Shown here: in pieces, positions 43,945 to 53,688 of the stretch | Layout: each line of letters opens with the position of its first letter | Numbering within the stretch: the stretch's first letter is position 1 | Assembly: GCF_042665295.1 (NCBI RefSeq) | Contig: NZ_JBHTCO010000010.1 | Coordinates: 52,200-116,199 of the forward strand | Direction: 5' to 3' | Length of the DNA: 64,000 nt | Origin: Scopulibacillus_A cellulosilyticus | Lineage (GTDB): Bacteria; Bacillota; Bacilli; Bacillales; Sporolactobacillaceae | Translations under genes and position numbers: made by a program | The notes under the pieces: generated by a model | Databases searched by the model: none | The model's input: the letters and a program-made list of their open reading frames with translations, nothing else | Told to the model about the DNA's origin: nothing

Positions 43945-45399
43945 TTATTCAATTGGCAAGCTAAGATCTTTATTTAACCTTGCGCTGTCTTCTTCAGATT
44001 GTTCTTCGACCGGCAGACGGTTGATTCTTATATTAAAATACCCGTAAATGACCGCTATAACGCTGCTCATATAGCAGAAAAATGCCCACGGCCCATATGC
44101 AAGCGGGGAAACATGAAGGACAGAATACATAAAAATACCGCCGGTGGTCCATGGGATCAGGTTCGTACTAACTGTACCGCAATCCTCTAATGTCCTTCCC
44201 AGAAGTTTCGGATGCAGACCGCGTTTTCTATATTCATTTAAATACAAACGTCCCGGAATAACTACGGACATGAATTGATCACATCCAACAGCACTGGAAA
44301 CATAACATGTACAAGCAGTTGCGGCAATCAGGCTGCCCGTCCGTTTTACTTTCCTGAGCAATGGTCCAAGGATAGCTTCCAATATTCTCGCTTTCTCAAG
44401 GGTTGCCCCAAATGATAGAGCAATCAGAATTAGGGAAACTGTAGACATCATACTTTGAATGCCGCCTTGATTTAACAAACTGTCAGTAATTTTGTTACCC
44501 GTTTTGGCTTTATACCCTTCATTCATTGTGGATATTATATCGCCTATTGAAACGTGTTGGACAAAAACAGCACAAAGCGCACCAATAATAACCCCGATTG
44601 TTAACCCTGGAATAGCCGGTATTTTTAAGACAAAAATTAAAATAATAAACAGCAATGGGATTAATAAGAAGGGAGAAATAACGAAATGTTCAGAAAGTAT
44701 ATGCTGGATTTTTGCAACGTGTGACAAATCCGTACTCTCTCCATGAAATTTAAATCCAAGAAGTGTATACAGTATAAGTGAAATAATCAGTGTAGGGACT
44801 GTTGTATTCATTAAGTTCCGAATATGATCAAACAGATCAATGCCAACAACCGCCGATGTAAAATTAGTTACATCTGATAAAGGACTCATTTTGTCACCGA
44901 AGTATACACCTGAAATGATTGCTCCGGCAACCATAGGCAACGGTAGACCCAAACCATGTCCAATGCCAATTAAAGCAACACCAATCGTACCGGCAGCGAA
45001 CCAGGCATTTCCCGCAATACTAACAAGAACAGAAATAGCGCACGCCGTAAGCAGGTAATATGTTGGCGATAAAACACTTAAACCATAATAAACCATTGAA
45101 GGGACAATTCCTGCCGCCATCCAAGCACCAATAAAACTGCCTATTATCACCAATATTAGTAATGCTTTGATCGAAACACTAATCGTTTTTGTTATACTTT
45201 CCTCAATTGATTTCCAAGAGTGGCCTAATTTTAAAGCTACAAGGACTGCAACAACAGTACTTAACAAAAGCGGAACGTGCGGTTCTGCCCCGTAAATACC
45301 AATACCGACCGCAAGGGAAGCTCCCATAAACACAATTGGTACTAAAGCAAGCCAAACAGGAGGCGTTTTTACCACACTCTGATTATTTTCCTCTTTCAT
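43945..45399 (-). CDS. NhaC-family Na+/H+ antiporter or organic-acid/Na+ exchanger
   Basis: 484 residues, about 11-12 membrane segments. GNAWFAAGTIGVALIGIG and ISGVYFGDKMSPLSDVTNF are NhaC-family signatures, also found in MleN malate-H+/lactate-Na+ exchangers. In a catabolic operon after an NCS1 permease it may exchange a product acid or restore Na+ balance. The ATG at 45399 follows AAGAGGTGAAATA; upstream in-frame codons have no site. Confidence 0.9.
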   Translation of the reverse strand: MKEENNQSVVKTPPVWLALVPIVFMGASLAVGIGIYGAEPHVPLLLSTVVAVLVALKLGHSWKSIEESITKTISVSIKALLILVIIGSFIGAWMAAGIVPSMVYYGLSVLSPTYYLLTACAISVLVSIAGNAWFAAGTIGVALIGIGHGLGLPLPMVAGAIISGVYFGDKMSPLSDVTNFTSAVVGIDLFDHIRNLMNTTVPTLIISLILYTLLGFKFHGESTDLSHVAKIQHILSEHFVISPFLLIPLLFIILIFVLKIPAIPGLTIGVIIGALCAVFVQHVSIGDIISTMNEGYKAKTGNKITDSLLNQGGIQSMMSTVSLILIALSFGATLEKARILEAILGPLLRKVKRTGSLIAATACTCYVSSAVGCDQFMSVVIPGRLYLNEYRKRGLHPKLLGRTLEDCGTVSTNLIPWTTGGIFMYSVLHVSPLAYGPWAFFCYMSSVIAVIYGYFNIRINRLPVEEQSEEDSARLNKDLSLPIE

Positions 45400-45457
45400 T
45401 ATTTCACCTCTTATAGGTTTATATAAAAGCACAAATTTCAACCTGAAGACTTGAGTG

Positions 45458-46828
45458 CTACAAAATCGTTGACTGCCTTTCTTCTACTAATTTAATTTCT
45501 TTCCTCATTAAATAGTAATATAGTATACCAGGAATAGTTATCGCTAAAACCCAAGCAAGATCAATCCCGTTAAGCAGTTTTGCAATAGGTCCTATATATA
45601 TTGTAGTGTTTAAAAAAGGAATTTCGCAGACAACCGTTATCAGGTAGGAAATTAGCGCTTTCCAGTTAAATTTTCCATACATGCCATTGTAATCGAACAA
45701 AGCATTTATATTATATTCGCCGTGACGTAAGGAGAAAAAGTCAACTAAGTTGATTGTCGTCCAAGGGAACAAAGTATATGAAAGTATTAATATTAAGTTT
45801 TGCACATTGTTAACAAAGTTTTCGTGACCGAATACGCCAAGGGATGCAACCATTATCGAAGTAACCAAAAGCAACACAAATCTTGATTGAATGGTTGATT
45901 TTATTTTTACAAAAGTATCCAAAACGGTAGTAATAGACATAAAACCTCCGTAAATATTAAGCACGTTTCCGCCCATTGTATTGATAATAATACAGCTGTA
46001 AAGAATCATTGACCATGTAAAACCGCCAAGACTTGCGACCCCGTGGCTGGCATTGTCTAAGAAGCGGGGGATCGTTTCCGTAAGTATTGCTCCTAAAATC
46101 ATTAACCAGACTGTACTAAGGACTGAACCTCCGTAGGTATAGATGAACGCTTTTTTTGAATCAGTATTTCGCGGAAGATAACGTGAATAATCCGCGATAT
46201 AAGGCGCATATGTCAGTTGCCAAGTTGCGCAAACACCTAACAGAAGTAAAAAGGGTGTCAATTTAAATTGACCTGGCGACCAGTTATCTAATGGAAATCC
46301 AAACCGAAAAGCAACTATGGTTACATAAATAAACAAAAGTCCCATTATAACCGATAGAACTTTTTGAACTCTATGAATTAAGTCATGTCCATAAATCGCA
46401 ACTAAAAATGTTACAGCGCTTATAATGATAACTCCCCAACTGACGGAAATATGAGATATGGAAGAAAGCGCTTGTGCGGCAATAACTGTATTAGTTGCAC
46501 CATAACCCACATACATTATAATGACGAGAAGGAGCGGGAGAACTGCACCAATCACACCAAATTGTGCCCGGCTTTGAATCATTTGAGGAATCCCTAATCT
46601 TGGACCCTGCACAGAGTGTAAAGCCATAAAAATCCCGCCGACAAGGTTGCCTATCAGAATAGCGACCGCACTCCAAAATAAATTTAACCCTGCTTCAACG
46701 CCTAAACCGCCGGTAACTACTGTAAAAAGCGACATATTTGCTGCAAACCACATCGGGAATAAACTTCGTACACTCCCATGTCTTTCTTCTTCCGGGACAA
46801 ATTCAATAAAATGCCTCTCAACTTTCAA
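45458..46828 (-). CDS. NCS1-family nucleobase/hydantoin:cation symporter
   Basis: 456 residues, 12 membrane segments, start TTG 7 bases after GGAGG. RSLFPMWFAANMSLFTVVTG and LGIPQMIQSRAQFG are typical of cytosine permease/NCS1 proteins, which import cytosine, allantoin, hydantoins, thiamine precursors or related heterocycles. With the amidohydrolase 36 bp upstream it suggests uptake of a cyclic nitrogen compound. Confidence 0.9.
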   Translation of the reverse strand: MKVERHFIEFVPEEERHGSVRSLFPMWFAANMSLFTVVTGGLGVEAGLNLFWSAVAILIGNLVGGIFMALHSVQGPRLGIPQMIQSRAQFGVIGAVLPLLLVIIMYVGYGATNTVIAAQALSSISHISVSWGVIIISAVTFLVAIYGHDLIHRVQKVLSVIMGLLFIYVTIVAFRFGFPLDNWSPGQFKLTPFLLLLGVCATWQLTYAPYIADYSRYLPRNTDSKKAFIYTYGGSVLSTVWLMILGAILTETIPRFLDNASHGVASLGGFTWSMILYSCIIINTMGGNVLNIYGGFMSITTVLDTFVKIKSTIQSRFVLLLVTSIMVASLGVFGHENFVNNVQNLILILSYTLFPWTTINLVDFFSLRHGEYNINALFDYNGMYGKFNWKALISYLITVVCEIPFLNTTIYIGPIAKLLNGIDLAWVLAITIPGILYYYLMRKEIKLVEERQSTIL

Positions 46829-46864
46829 TGTTATCCCTCCTTTTTAAAACCGAATTTTGCAGTT

Positions 46865-48556
46865 TCACAGTCTTTCTAATGACTCTAATTCTGTCTTATT
46901 AAACTTTTCAGCATCCCCTAAATTGCTATAAACAACTTTCCCGTCAACAATGGTTAATTTCACCTTAGAATTTAAAATCTCCGAAGCCTCAACATCAAAA
47001 AGATTTCTATTAAGAACAATAATATCTGCCAGTTTTCCTGCCTCAAGTGTCCCCAGTTGATCTTCTTCAAAATTTCCATAAGCACCGCCAAGTGTATAAG
47101 CGCGTAAAGTTTCAGCTAATGATATTTTTTCTTCCGGAAACCATCCGCCTTTTGGTTCCCCATCATTATGAACTCTTGTGATTCCTCTATAAACGCCGTA
47201 CATTGGATTTAAACTGACTATAGGAAAATCACTGCCAAAAGCAAGCGTCGCGCCATGATTCATTAAAGTTTTTATTGGAAAATAAGGTGCCCGATTTGGG
47301 CCTAATCGAGACGGATAGGTGTTTTCTGAAAACTTTTCAAATAATGCGACATGTTCCGGTTGCATAGAAGCAATAACTCCAAGTTCAGAAAACCTATCTA
47401 AATCATCTGGTTTAACGGTCTCGACATGCTCAATCGAATGTCTGGAATCCCTTTTTCCATTTGTTTGCTGTGCTAAATCATAACAATCTAACGCCAAACG
47501 AATAGCCCCATCCCCGCAGGCATGAAATCTAACTCTAAATCCTTCTTTATCTGCTTCCTTCACCCAATTCTTTACTTCCTTTGGATCAAGTAACGGTTCA
47601 CCGCTTGTTGAAGGGTTATCATGGTACGGGTCAAGCAAATAGGCTGTATATGTTGCAGGAACGCCATCTAAAAATCCTTTTAATCCCGTGAACTTCAACA
47701 TTTCTGACTTATATTTCTCCCTTAATTGTTTTGGATAATCTAATTCTCCATTTATTTCATATGAAAAATGTATTCTAGCAGTCAGTTCTCCTCTTTTTTC
47801 AAAGTCCCCGCATGTTTTGATATAGTCCAAATCAGATTCTTCTCTTAGGGGAGAAACATCAGTCACTGAAGTTACGCCATATTCAGCTGCTTTTTCTAAA
47901 AATTTTTTAAGAAAACGCGGATGTTGCTCTAACGGAACTTTTAATATAGATTCCGCTAAATTTATAGCTTTTTCATCTAATACACCGGTCGGTTCACCAT
48001 TTTCATCTTTTATAATTTTCCCGCCATGCGGATCAGGTGTATCACGATTAATGCCTAGAATTTCAAGTCCTTTGCTATTTAACCAAGCCCCGTGGACATC
48101 CGAATTTAATAAGCAAACAGGGTTATCCGGGAACTCTTTATCTATCGAAGAGCGATGAGGTAACTTCGGCTCATCCCAAAACACATGATACCAGCCAAAC
48201 CCTAAAATCCATTTGTCTTTACCAATCTCATTGTTATCGTTTTCCATAACATGTTTTTTCAAAATATCGACAGCTTCCTGCTCAGATGCAGCACCGCTTA
48301 AATCAGCACAATATTCCGAAAGGCTGCCTTGTTCCAAATGGATGTGAAAGTCATTAAAGCCTGGCATTATCAGTTCATCTTTAAAATCGTATCTTTTAGT
48401 CTCACTTCCTATAAAAGATGCAACTTCTTTTTGTGAGCCAATCGCAATAATTTTATTTCCTTTAATTGCGATAACCGCATTAATTGGTTTATCTTCCAAA
48501 CCCGTAAATACAGCATTACTTGAAAGCACCATATCAGCCTTTATAGATGTCTCCAT
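46865..48556 (-). CDS. Amidohydrolase (YtcJ/amidohydrolase-3 type)
   Basis: 563 residues. A beta-sandwich N-terminus precedes a metal-dependent TIM barrel with the HxH motif His71/His73 (GFNDFHIHLEQG), later His ligands near RFHACGDGA and RHSIEHVE, and Asp in FGSDFPI. Members cut exocyclic or cyclic amide/formamide bonds (for example N-substituted formamide deformylase). It heads an operon with NCS1 and NhaC transporters. GGAGGG precedes the ATG. Substrate unknown. Confidence 0.9.
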   Translation of the reverse strand: METSIKADMVLSSNAVFTGLEDKPINAVIAIKGNKIIAIGSQKEVASFIGSETKRYDFKDELIMPGFNDFHIHLEQGSLSEYCADLSGAASEQEAVDILKKHVMENDNNEIGKDKWILGFGWYHVFWDEPKLPHRSSIDKEFPDNPVCLLNSDVHGAWLNSKGLEILGINRDTPDPHGGKIIKDENGEPTGVLDEKAINLAESILKVPLEQHPRFLKKFLEKAAEYGVTSVTDVSPLREESDLDYIKTCGDFEKRGELTARIHFSYEINGELDYPKQLREKYKSEMLKFTGLKGFLDGVPATYTAYLLDPYHDNPSTSGEPLLDPKEVKNWVKEADKEGFRVRFHACGDGAIRLALDCYDLAQQTNGKRDSRHSIEHVETVKPDDLDRFSELGVIASMQPEHVALFEKFSENTYPSRLGPNRAPYFPIKTLMNHGATLAFGSDFPIVSLNPMYGVYRGITRVHNDGEPKGGWFPEEKISLAETLRAYTLGGAYGNFEEDQLGTLEAGKLADIIVLNRNLFDVEASEILNSKVKLTIVDGKVVYSNLGDAEKFNKTELESLERL

Positions 48557-48893
48557 TTATATTTACCCTCCATTGTTTTCGAAAATAAAGGCAACATATC
48601 CCAAATTAATTCTAAATACCTTTTACTTCTATTTAATAAGAGAGAAGGTCTATGATTCCCGGTTCAAAGTTAATAATTTCTAGATCTTTGAAATTTAAAT
48701 GCCATTCTAAAAACCTCATCACAAATAAACCAAAATCCCAGCAGGAATATAGGAAGATTAAATAAGCCTGTAAATGTTATGTTAGATTACATTAATACCG
48801 AGACTTAACCAACAATAAAAATAATCTCCCTGCACTCCTCTGAACTTTTGGTTTACAAAAAGCGCTTACAATTTAATGGTTTCAAAAATATAT
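48557..48893. other. Gap upstream of the amidohydrolase operon
   Basis: 337 bp of AT-rich sequence without a coding frame. It holds a partial cre match (48857-48870, AAAAAGCGCTTACA, 12 of 14) just beyond the aldehyde dehydrogenase stop. No clear terminator for the upstream gene was found, so read-through from the hpaB2 operon is possible. Confidence 0.5.
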
Positions 48894-50372
48894 CTATCTC
48901 AAATTAATCCAGACGCTTTTGACTTCTGTATAATTTTCCAAGGCATATGACCCCATATCACGGCCAAAACCTGATTGTTTATAGCCGCCGAACGGGGAAG
49001 CTGGATCCATTGCATCGTAACAGTTCACCCATACTGTCCCTGCTTTTAATCGATTAGCCATGTTATGGGCGCTTTTAACATTTTCTGTCCACAAACCGGC
49101 TGCCAAGCCATAAGAAGAATTATTTGCTCTATTTATGACTTCATCTAAATTTTCATAAGGCATCGCGACAACAACCGGTCCAAAAATTTCTTCATGAGCG
49201 ATTGCCATGTCGTCACTGACATCAACAAAAACAGTTGGATCGACGAAATAGCCGTTGTCAGTATGTCCTCCCCCTGTCAGCATTCGCGCGCCTTCATCAT
49301 TGCCTTTATTAATGTAATCAACAACACGCTCTTGCTGCTGTTTTGAAATCAGCGGCCCCATTTCTGTATCTTCATCTAATCCATTACCTTGTTTAACATT
49401 TTTCGCATAAGAGACAAGTTCGGAAACAACATGATCAAAATGCTTCTTATGAATATAAACTCTTGACCCGGCGCTGCATATCTCGCCTTGGTTAGCCATA
49501 ATGCCTGAAAACACACCTGGAACCGCCTTCGACAAGTCAGCATCAGGTAACACGATATTTGGAGATTTGCCTCCCAGTTCAAGTGTTACGCGTTTCATTG
49601 TATTTGCAGCTTCCTTCATAATCCGCTTGCCAACAGCAGTAGAACCAGTAAATGAAATTTTGTTAACCTCCGGATGTTTGACAAGGGCATCGCCTGCTGT
49701 ATTACCGTACCCTGTAACAATATTAACGACACCTTTCGGGAAGCTGGCTTTTTCGACCAGCTCCGCAAAGTAAAGAGCAGATAACGGCGTTTGTTCTGCA
49801 GGTTTCAACACAACAGTACAACCGGCAGCCAATGCTGGCGCCACTTTCCAAGAAACCATATTAATCGGGAAATTCCATGGAATAATTTGTCCAACTACGC
49901 CTACGGGTTCATGACGGGTGTAATTGAAATAAGAACCGGATACAGGAATCGTCTGCCCTGTGATCTTTGTTGCCCAGCCGGCGAAGTAACGAAACTGTTC
50001 AATTGTATTTGGAATGTCAGCGATACGCATCTCATTAATTGGCTTGCCATTATCGAGGGTATCAAGCTGGGCAAGCTCTTCTTTATGTTCTTCGATAAGA
50101 TCCGCCAATTTATAAATTAGCTTGCTTCTTTCCGCTGCACTCATCTTGGACCAAGGACCTTCCTCTAAGGCCTTTTTCGCTGACTTTACTGCTTTATCAA
50201 CATCTGCTTCTTCCGCTTCACTTACTTCGGCCAATACCTCCCCGGAAAAAGGGTTATAGGTTTTAAATGTTTTTCCGGAAGCTGATTCAATAAATTCACC
50301 ATTAATATACAATCTCTTCTTGCCGCTTAAAAACTCTGCAACTTTCGTCTTGAGGGCTATTGTTTTATTCAT
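48894..50372 (-). CDS. NAD-dependent aldehyde dehydrogenase
   Basis: 492 residues, the usual class length. GQIIPWNFPINM (catalytic Asn), ELGGKSPNIV (Glu) and GEICSAGSRVYI (catalytic Cys) are all present, and FGGYKQSGFGRD is near the end. It resembles DhaS/BetB-like enzymes. Directly follows the class III aminotransferase gene, so it probably oxidises the semialdehyde that the aminotransferase makes (for example malonic or succinic semialdehyde). The ATG at 50372 follows GGAGG; an upstream ATG overlaps that site. Confidence 0.93.
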   Translation of the reverse strand: MNKTIALKTKVAEFLSGKKRLYINGEFIESASGKTFKTYNPFSGEVLAEVSEAEEADVDKAVKSAKKALEEGPWSKMSAAERSKLIYKLADLIEEHKEELAQLDTLDNGKPINEMRIADIPNTIEQFRYFAGWATKITGQTIPVSGSYFNYTRHEPVGVVGQIIPWNFPINMVSWKVAPALAAGCTVVLKPAEQTPLSALYFAELVEKASFPKGVVNIVTGYGNTAGDALVKHPEVNKISFTGSTAVGKRIMKEAANTMKRVTLELGGKSPNIVLPDADLSKAVPGVFSGIMANQGEICSAGSRVYIHKKHFDHVVSELVSYAKNVKQGNGLDEDTEMGPLISKQQQERVVDYINKGNDEGARMLTGGGHTDNGYFVDPTVFVDVSDDMAIAHEEIFGPVVVAMPYENLDEVINRANNSSYGLAAGLWTENVKSAHNMANRLKAGTVWVNCYDAMDPASPFGGYKQSGFGRDMGSYALENYTEVKSVWINLR

Positions 50373-50444
50373 CGTTAGCCAATCCTCCATATAAAATTAA
50401 AGTTTGGAAGGCAGAAGGAAACCCTCCTTACCTTCCACAAGCAC

Positions 50445-51827
50445 TTACTTAATTTTTTTCTCAAAGGCTGTGATGGCTTCGTCAATAATATTAATGATTT
50501 CCTCTATATCTTCTTTTGTTGTTATAAGCGGCGGAGCAATAGCAATAATATTTTTCCCTTCTTCAAAATCTGCTGTTCTTAAGATAAGCTTACGTTTGTA
50601 ACACTCTTCAGCGACTTCTTGCGCGGCCCTGATCGATTGATCAAACGGTATATCCGCATCACGGTCTTGTTGTAAATCGAATCCGGAAATTAAACCAAGC
50701 GCTCTCGTTTTTGTTACATTAACATGATTTTCTTCTAAATACTTAAAGCCTTTTTTTAATTCCTGTTCCATATTTTTTACGTTTTCAACAATATGATCAC
50801 GTTCAATAATTTCAAGGTTTTTCAATCCCACTGCACAAGCAGTCGGGTGTCCGCTATAGGTAAAACCGTGGCCCAAAATTTGATCGTATTCAACTAGAGT
50901 ATTTCTTATTTCCTCGCTCATAAGAACGCCGCCCAATTGGGAATATCCGCTTGTGATTCCCTTTGCAACACTCATAAGGTCTGGTACAACATCCCAGTTT
51001 TCGACACCGAACATCTTACCTGTACGTCCAAATCCGCAAATGACTTCATCGGCTATAAATAAAATATTGTTTTCTTCGCAAAGATTTTTAACCGCTTTCA
51101 AATAGCCGTCTGGAGCAATATGAATACCGCCTGCTCCTTGAACTGGTTCCATAATGACGGCTGCAATCGCATCAGAGCCTTCTTTTTCAATCGTATAACG
51201 GATTGATTTTTCGTAATTTGGATCGCTCTTATCGCCTGATTCGCAATTTGTTAAATGAGCCTTAGCATGGATAACGTCAGAGTCTTTTGATCCTGCAAAG
51301 CTGTGAAATGCATCGATCCCGGTTGCCGTTCCCGCTCCGATTGTAGCGCCATGGTAGCTGTTAGATATTGAAATGATCTTTTTCTTATTCGGTTTCCCTT
51401 TTAAATGCCAATAAAATCTTGCCAGTTTAAATGCTGTGTCATTTGATTCAGAACCGCCGGACGTATAATAAATGGCGCTTAAATGACCTGGGGCAAGAGA
51501 AACTACCTTTTCTGCCAAACGAACGGCCGGCTCATTTGAATATCCGTAAAATGATGACCCGTAAGCAAGTTTAGTCATTTGCTTGCGGGCGGCATCGGCA
51601 AGCTCTTTCTGACCATGCCCTAAATTAACGTTCCAAAGCATAGATACGCCATCTATATACGTATCACCATTGATATCCTTTACACGGATACCGTTACCTT
51701 CAGAAAAAATGATTTTAGGTCCATTTTCGATAAATGCCTTTGGCACAGTTGTTGGATGAAGATAATACTTTTTATCCAATTCTTTTAATTCATCTACTTT
51801 AGAAATGCCTTGAGAAAGATTTGCCAT
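50445..51827 (-). CDS. Class III omega-amino-acid aminotransferase
   Basis: 460 residues, PLP fold type I. YTSGGSESNDTAFKLAR, FIADEVICGFGRTG (Asp for PLP N1) and SVAKGITSGY (Schiff-base Lys) are intact. It resembles beta-alanine:pyruvate and other omega-amino-acid transaminases (YhxA-like). It lies between hpaB2 and an aldehyde dehydrogenase in one operon, so a beta- or gamma-amino acid is the likely amine donor. AGGAGG precedes the ATG. Confidence 0.92.
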   Translation of the reverse strand: MANLSQGISKVDELKELDKKYYLHPTTVPKAFIENGPKIIFSEGNGIRVKDINGDTYIDGVSMLWNVNLGHGQKELADAARKQMTKLAYGSSFYGYSNEPAVRLAEKVVSLAPGHLSAIYYTSGGSESNDTAFKLARFYWHLKGKPNKKKIISISNSYHGATIGAGTATGIDAFHSFAGSKDSDVIHAKAHLTNCESGDKSDPNYEKSIRYTIEKEGSDAIAAVIMEPVQGAGGIHIAPDGYLKAVKNLCEENNILFIADEVICGFGRTGKMFGVENWDVVPDLMSVAKGITSGYSQLGGVLMSEEIRNTLVEYDQILGHGFTYSGHPTACAVGLKNLEIIERDHIVENVKNMEQELKKGFKYLEENHVNVTKTRALGLISGFDLQQDRDADIPFDQSIRAAQEVAEECYKRKLILRTADFEEGKNIIAIAPPLITTKEDIEEIINIIDEAITAFEKKIK

Positions 51828-51940
51828 TATAAAAAACCTCCTAAAATTAATTTATTTTTGGTCATTGTTTTTAAGTTTAATAGATTGCATACAGGCTTAT
51901 ATTCAAAACTTCATTATTAAACCTGTGTTTTTATTTATTG

Positions 51941-53392
51941 TTATACGCCGACGGCCTCCGGTGCGAGGTTCGCTGCCTTACGCACTTTATCGCGCACTTG
52001 TTCCAAATCAAAGCTGTTATATGCTGCTAAATATTGGGCAAACGGCGGACTTTGGGCAAATAATTCAAAGGTAATTTTATGACCGGCATATGATGAATTA
52101 AGCAAGTCGCGGGCAAAGTAGAGAAGCTTTGTCCGGTCTTCTGAAGTCCAACCGCCGACAGAATAATACTTGTCAATATATTCCTTGACTTTCGGATCAG
52201 AAACCGTTTCTGCATCAGGACTGATTGCCAGCTGGCCGCCAACAAGTTCCCTTGTCAGATGAGCCATTGCCGGGAAGTTCGTTAATGCAAAAATCCGTCC
52301 CGTATAGAGAAGTGACTGATTGGGCATCATCAGGCCGCCCGGGCTTTTCTCCGCTTCAGCGACTGCCGCTGTAAGGTGGGCGTTAATCCCTTCCCTGTAA
52401 CTGATCAGCTGGGCAAGCTTCTCTTTTACTGCTGGAATTTTCGTCAATCCTGTCTGTTCAACATTTAATAAGGCTGTGCCGATCAAGAGATCCGCACGTC
52501 TTAAAATTCGCAGAACATAATTAAAGGCGGAGTATCGATGCAATGTGTTCCGAATGTACTGGGCCGATTCGATTGAGCGGTGGAACAATACGTTCTCCCA
52601 TGGGATCAGTACGTCATCAAAGACTAGCAGCGTGTCCAGTTCATCGAATTGTGTGGACATCGGATAATTTTCAGGACTTCTTCCTTTTCCAAGCGATGAA
52701 CGACAAATATGTTTTAAGCCGGGTGAACCCATATCACAGATAAAACCGCACGCAAACGGATCCATATTTTCGTTTGTCCAATTGGAGATGGTCGGCTTGA
52801 CAAAGGCTTGATGGGCATAAGCTGCGGCTGTTTCAAACTTAGCGCCCCGTACGACAATCCCTTTGTCATTTTCTTCAACAACATGCAACAGTGTGCCTCC
52901 GTCTTTTCCTTCAATCAGTTTACTCCGGTCGCCCTTCGGGTCGGTGTTCGCTGAAACGTGAAATAAATCCTTTCTCGCTACTCGGTCAACATGATGCCTG
53001 ATATTATCTGCATATGTAGGGTCAATTTCATTTAACCGGTCTTGGGCATCATAAAGCGACCACATCTCTCCAATTGTTTCATCCCCGACACGGTAGACGA
53101 CGCCGCCTAAGTCATCCAGCACCGTCTCGACATAGCGACGGATCGCTGTCAGATCTTCCTTGTCCTTTGGCAGCTTATAAGGCCGGCAGATTGTATCTCC
53201 GTCCGGCAGTTTTGTTGTACAAACATCGGCGTAACGTTCTTCATGGTTCATGTCATACATGCGGGCCTTCACATCAATAATAGGTTTAAATGCCGGATGC
53301 TCGGCAACATTCTTAACTTTCTCGCCGTCAATGTAGACTTCGCGTCCATCATTTAATGATTGACGATATTCATCGCCGGTCATGAGTGTCAT
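51941..53392 (-). CDS. hpaB: HpaB-type FADH2-dependent monooxygenase, copy 2
   Basis: 483 residues, nearly identical to copy 1 at protein and DNA level (roughly 98% over the stretches I compared by eye), differing at KPIIDV versus KPIVDV and in the last ~15 residues. The near-identical DNA shows a recent duplication; identity stops abruptly at the 3' end about eight codons... (position ~51949), while upstream it runs on past the start into a relic of the reductase-regulator gene. No reductase is coded beside it, so it should depend on the fusion protein at 42244-43425. It leads the aminotransferase-aldehyde dehydrogenase operon. Confidence 0.9.
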   Translation of the reverse strand: MTLMTGDEYRQSLNDGREVYIDGEKVKNVAEHPAFKPIIDVKARMYDMNHEERYADVCTTKLPDGDTICRPYKLPKDKEDLTAIRRYVETVLDDLGGVVYRVGDETIGEMWSLYDAQDRLNEIDPTYADNIRHHVDRVARKDLFHVSANTDPKGDRSKLIEGKDGGTLLHVVEENDKGIVVRGAKFETAAAYAHQAFVKPTISNWTNENMDPFACGFICDMGSPGLKHICRSSLGKGRSPENYPMSTQFDELDTLLVFDDVLIPWENVLFHRSIESAQYIRNTLHRYSAFNYVLRILRRADLLIGTALLNVEQTGLTKIPAVKEKLAQLISYREGINAHLTAAVAEAEKSPGGLMMPNQSLLYTGRIFALTNFPAMAHLTRELVGGQLAISPDAETVSDPKVKEYIDKYYSVGGWTSEDRTKLLYFARDLLNSSYAGHKITFELFAQSPPFAQYLAAYNSFDLEQVRDKVRKAANLAPEAVGV

Positions 53393-53431
53393 ATTATTTC
53401 CTCCTTTGTTCATTTATTTAGCCGACTGGTT

Positions 53432-53467
53432 TTAAATCTTGCCTCCTGCATTGGTAATTAAATAGCG
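53432..53467 (-). pseudogene. 3' relic of the flavin reductase-GntR fusion gene
   Basis: Minus-strand reading ends R-Y-L-I-T-N-A-G-G-K-I-stop, matching the last residues of the fusion protein (RYLIDNAGGKI) with one change. The spacing to hpaB2 is also as in copy 1. Upstream of it the similarity to the fusion gene is lost until the operator at 53629. Confidence 0.8.
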
Positions 53468-53628
53468 TTTAGGACTTTCCTAAGCTGGTTTCTTCCTGAC
53501 TTATTTTAGGAAACATTGAAATGCCGCCAACATCCCGGTGCAAACCAAAATTCTGCCCAACTCGACAACTAGTTTTAATTAATTCGATCGTATCAATGAT
53601 CATACAACTTCTTATCCGCTATATTTTA

Positions 53629-53650
53629 GGAATATATCCCTTATTATTCC
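53629..53650. promoter_or_regulatory. Operator of hpaB2 operon
   Basis: GGAATATATCCCTT and TATTCC as in the hpaB1 operator (43459-43480); only two of the 22 bases differ. Confidence 0.75.
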
Positions 53651-53659
53651 CTAATTAGG

Positions 53660-53688
53660 ATTTTACTTAATTGTCGGATTATTGTCAA
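53660..53688 (-). promoter_or_regulatory. Sigma-A promoter of the hpaB2 operon
   Basis: Minus strand TTGACA, 17 bases, TAAAAT, with the operator 9 bases downstream, the same geometry as for hpaB1 though the spacer sequence has diverged. Confidence 0.8.

Noticed and set aside
40754..53392. Idea that the second hpaB is an assembly artefact
   Set aside because: The copies differ at scattered silent sites, at both ends and in some residues, and have different neighbours, so they look like true paralogues.
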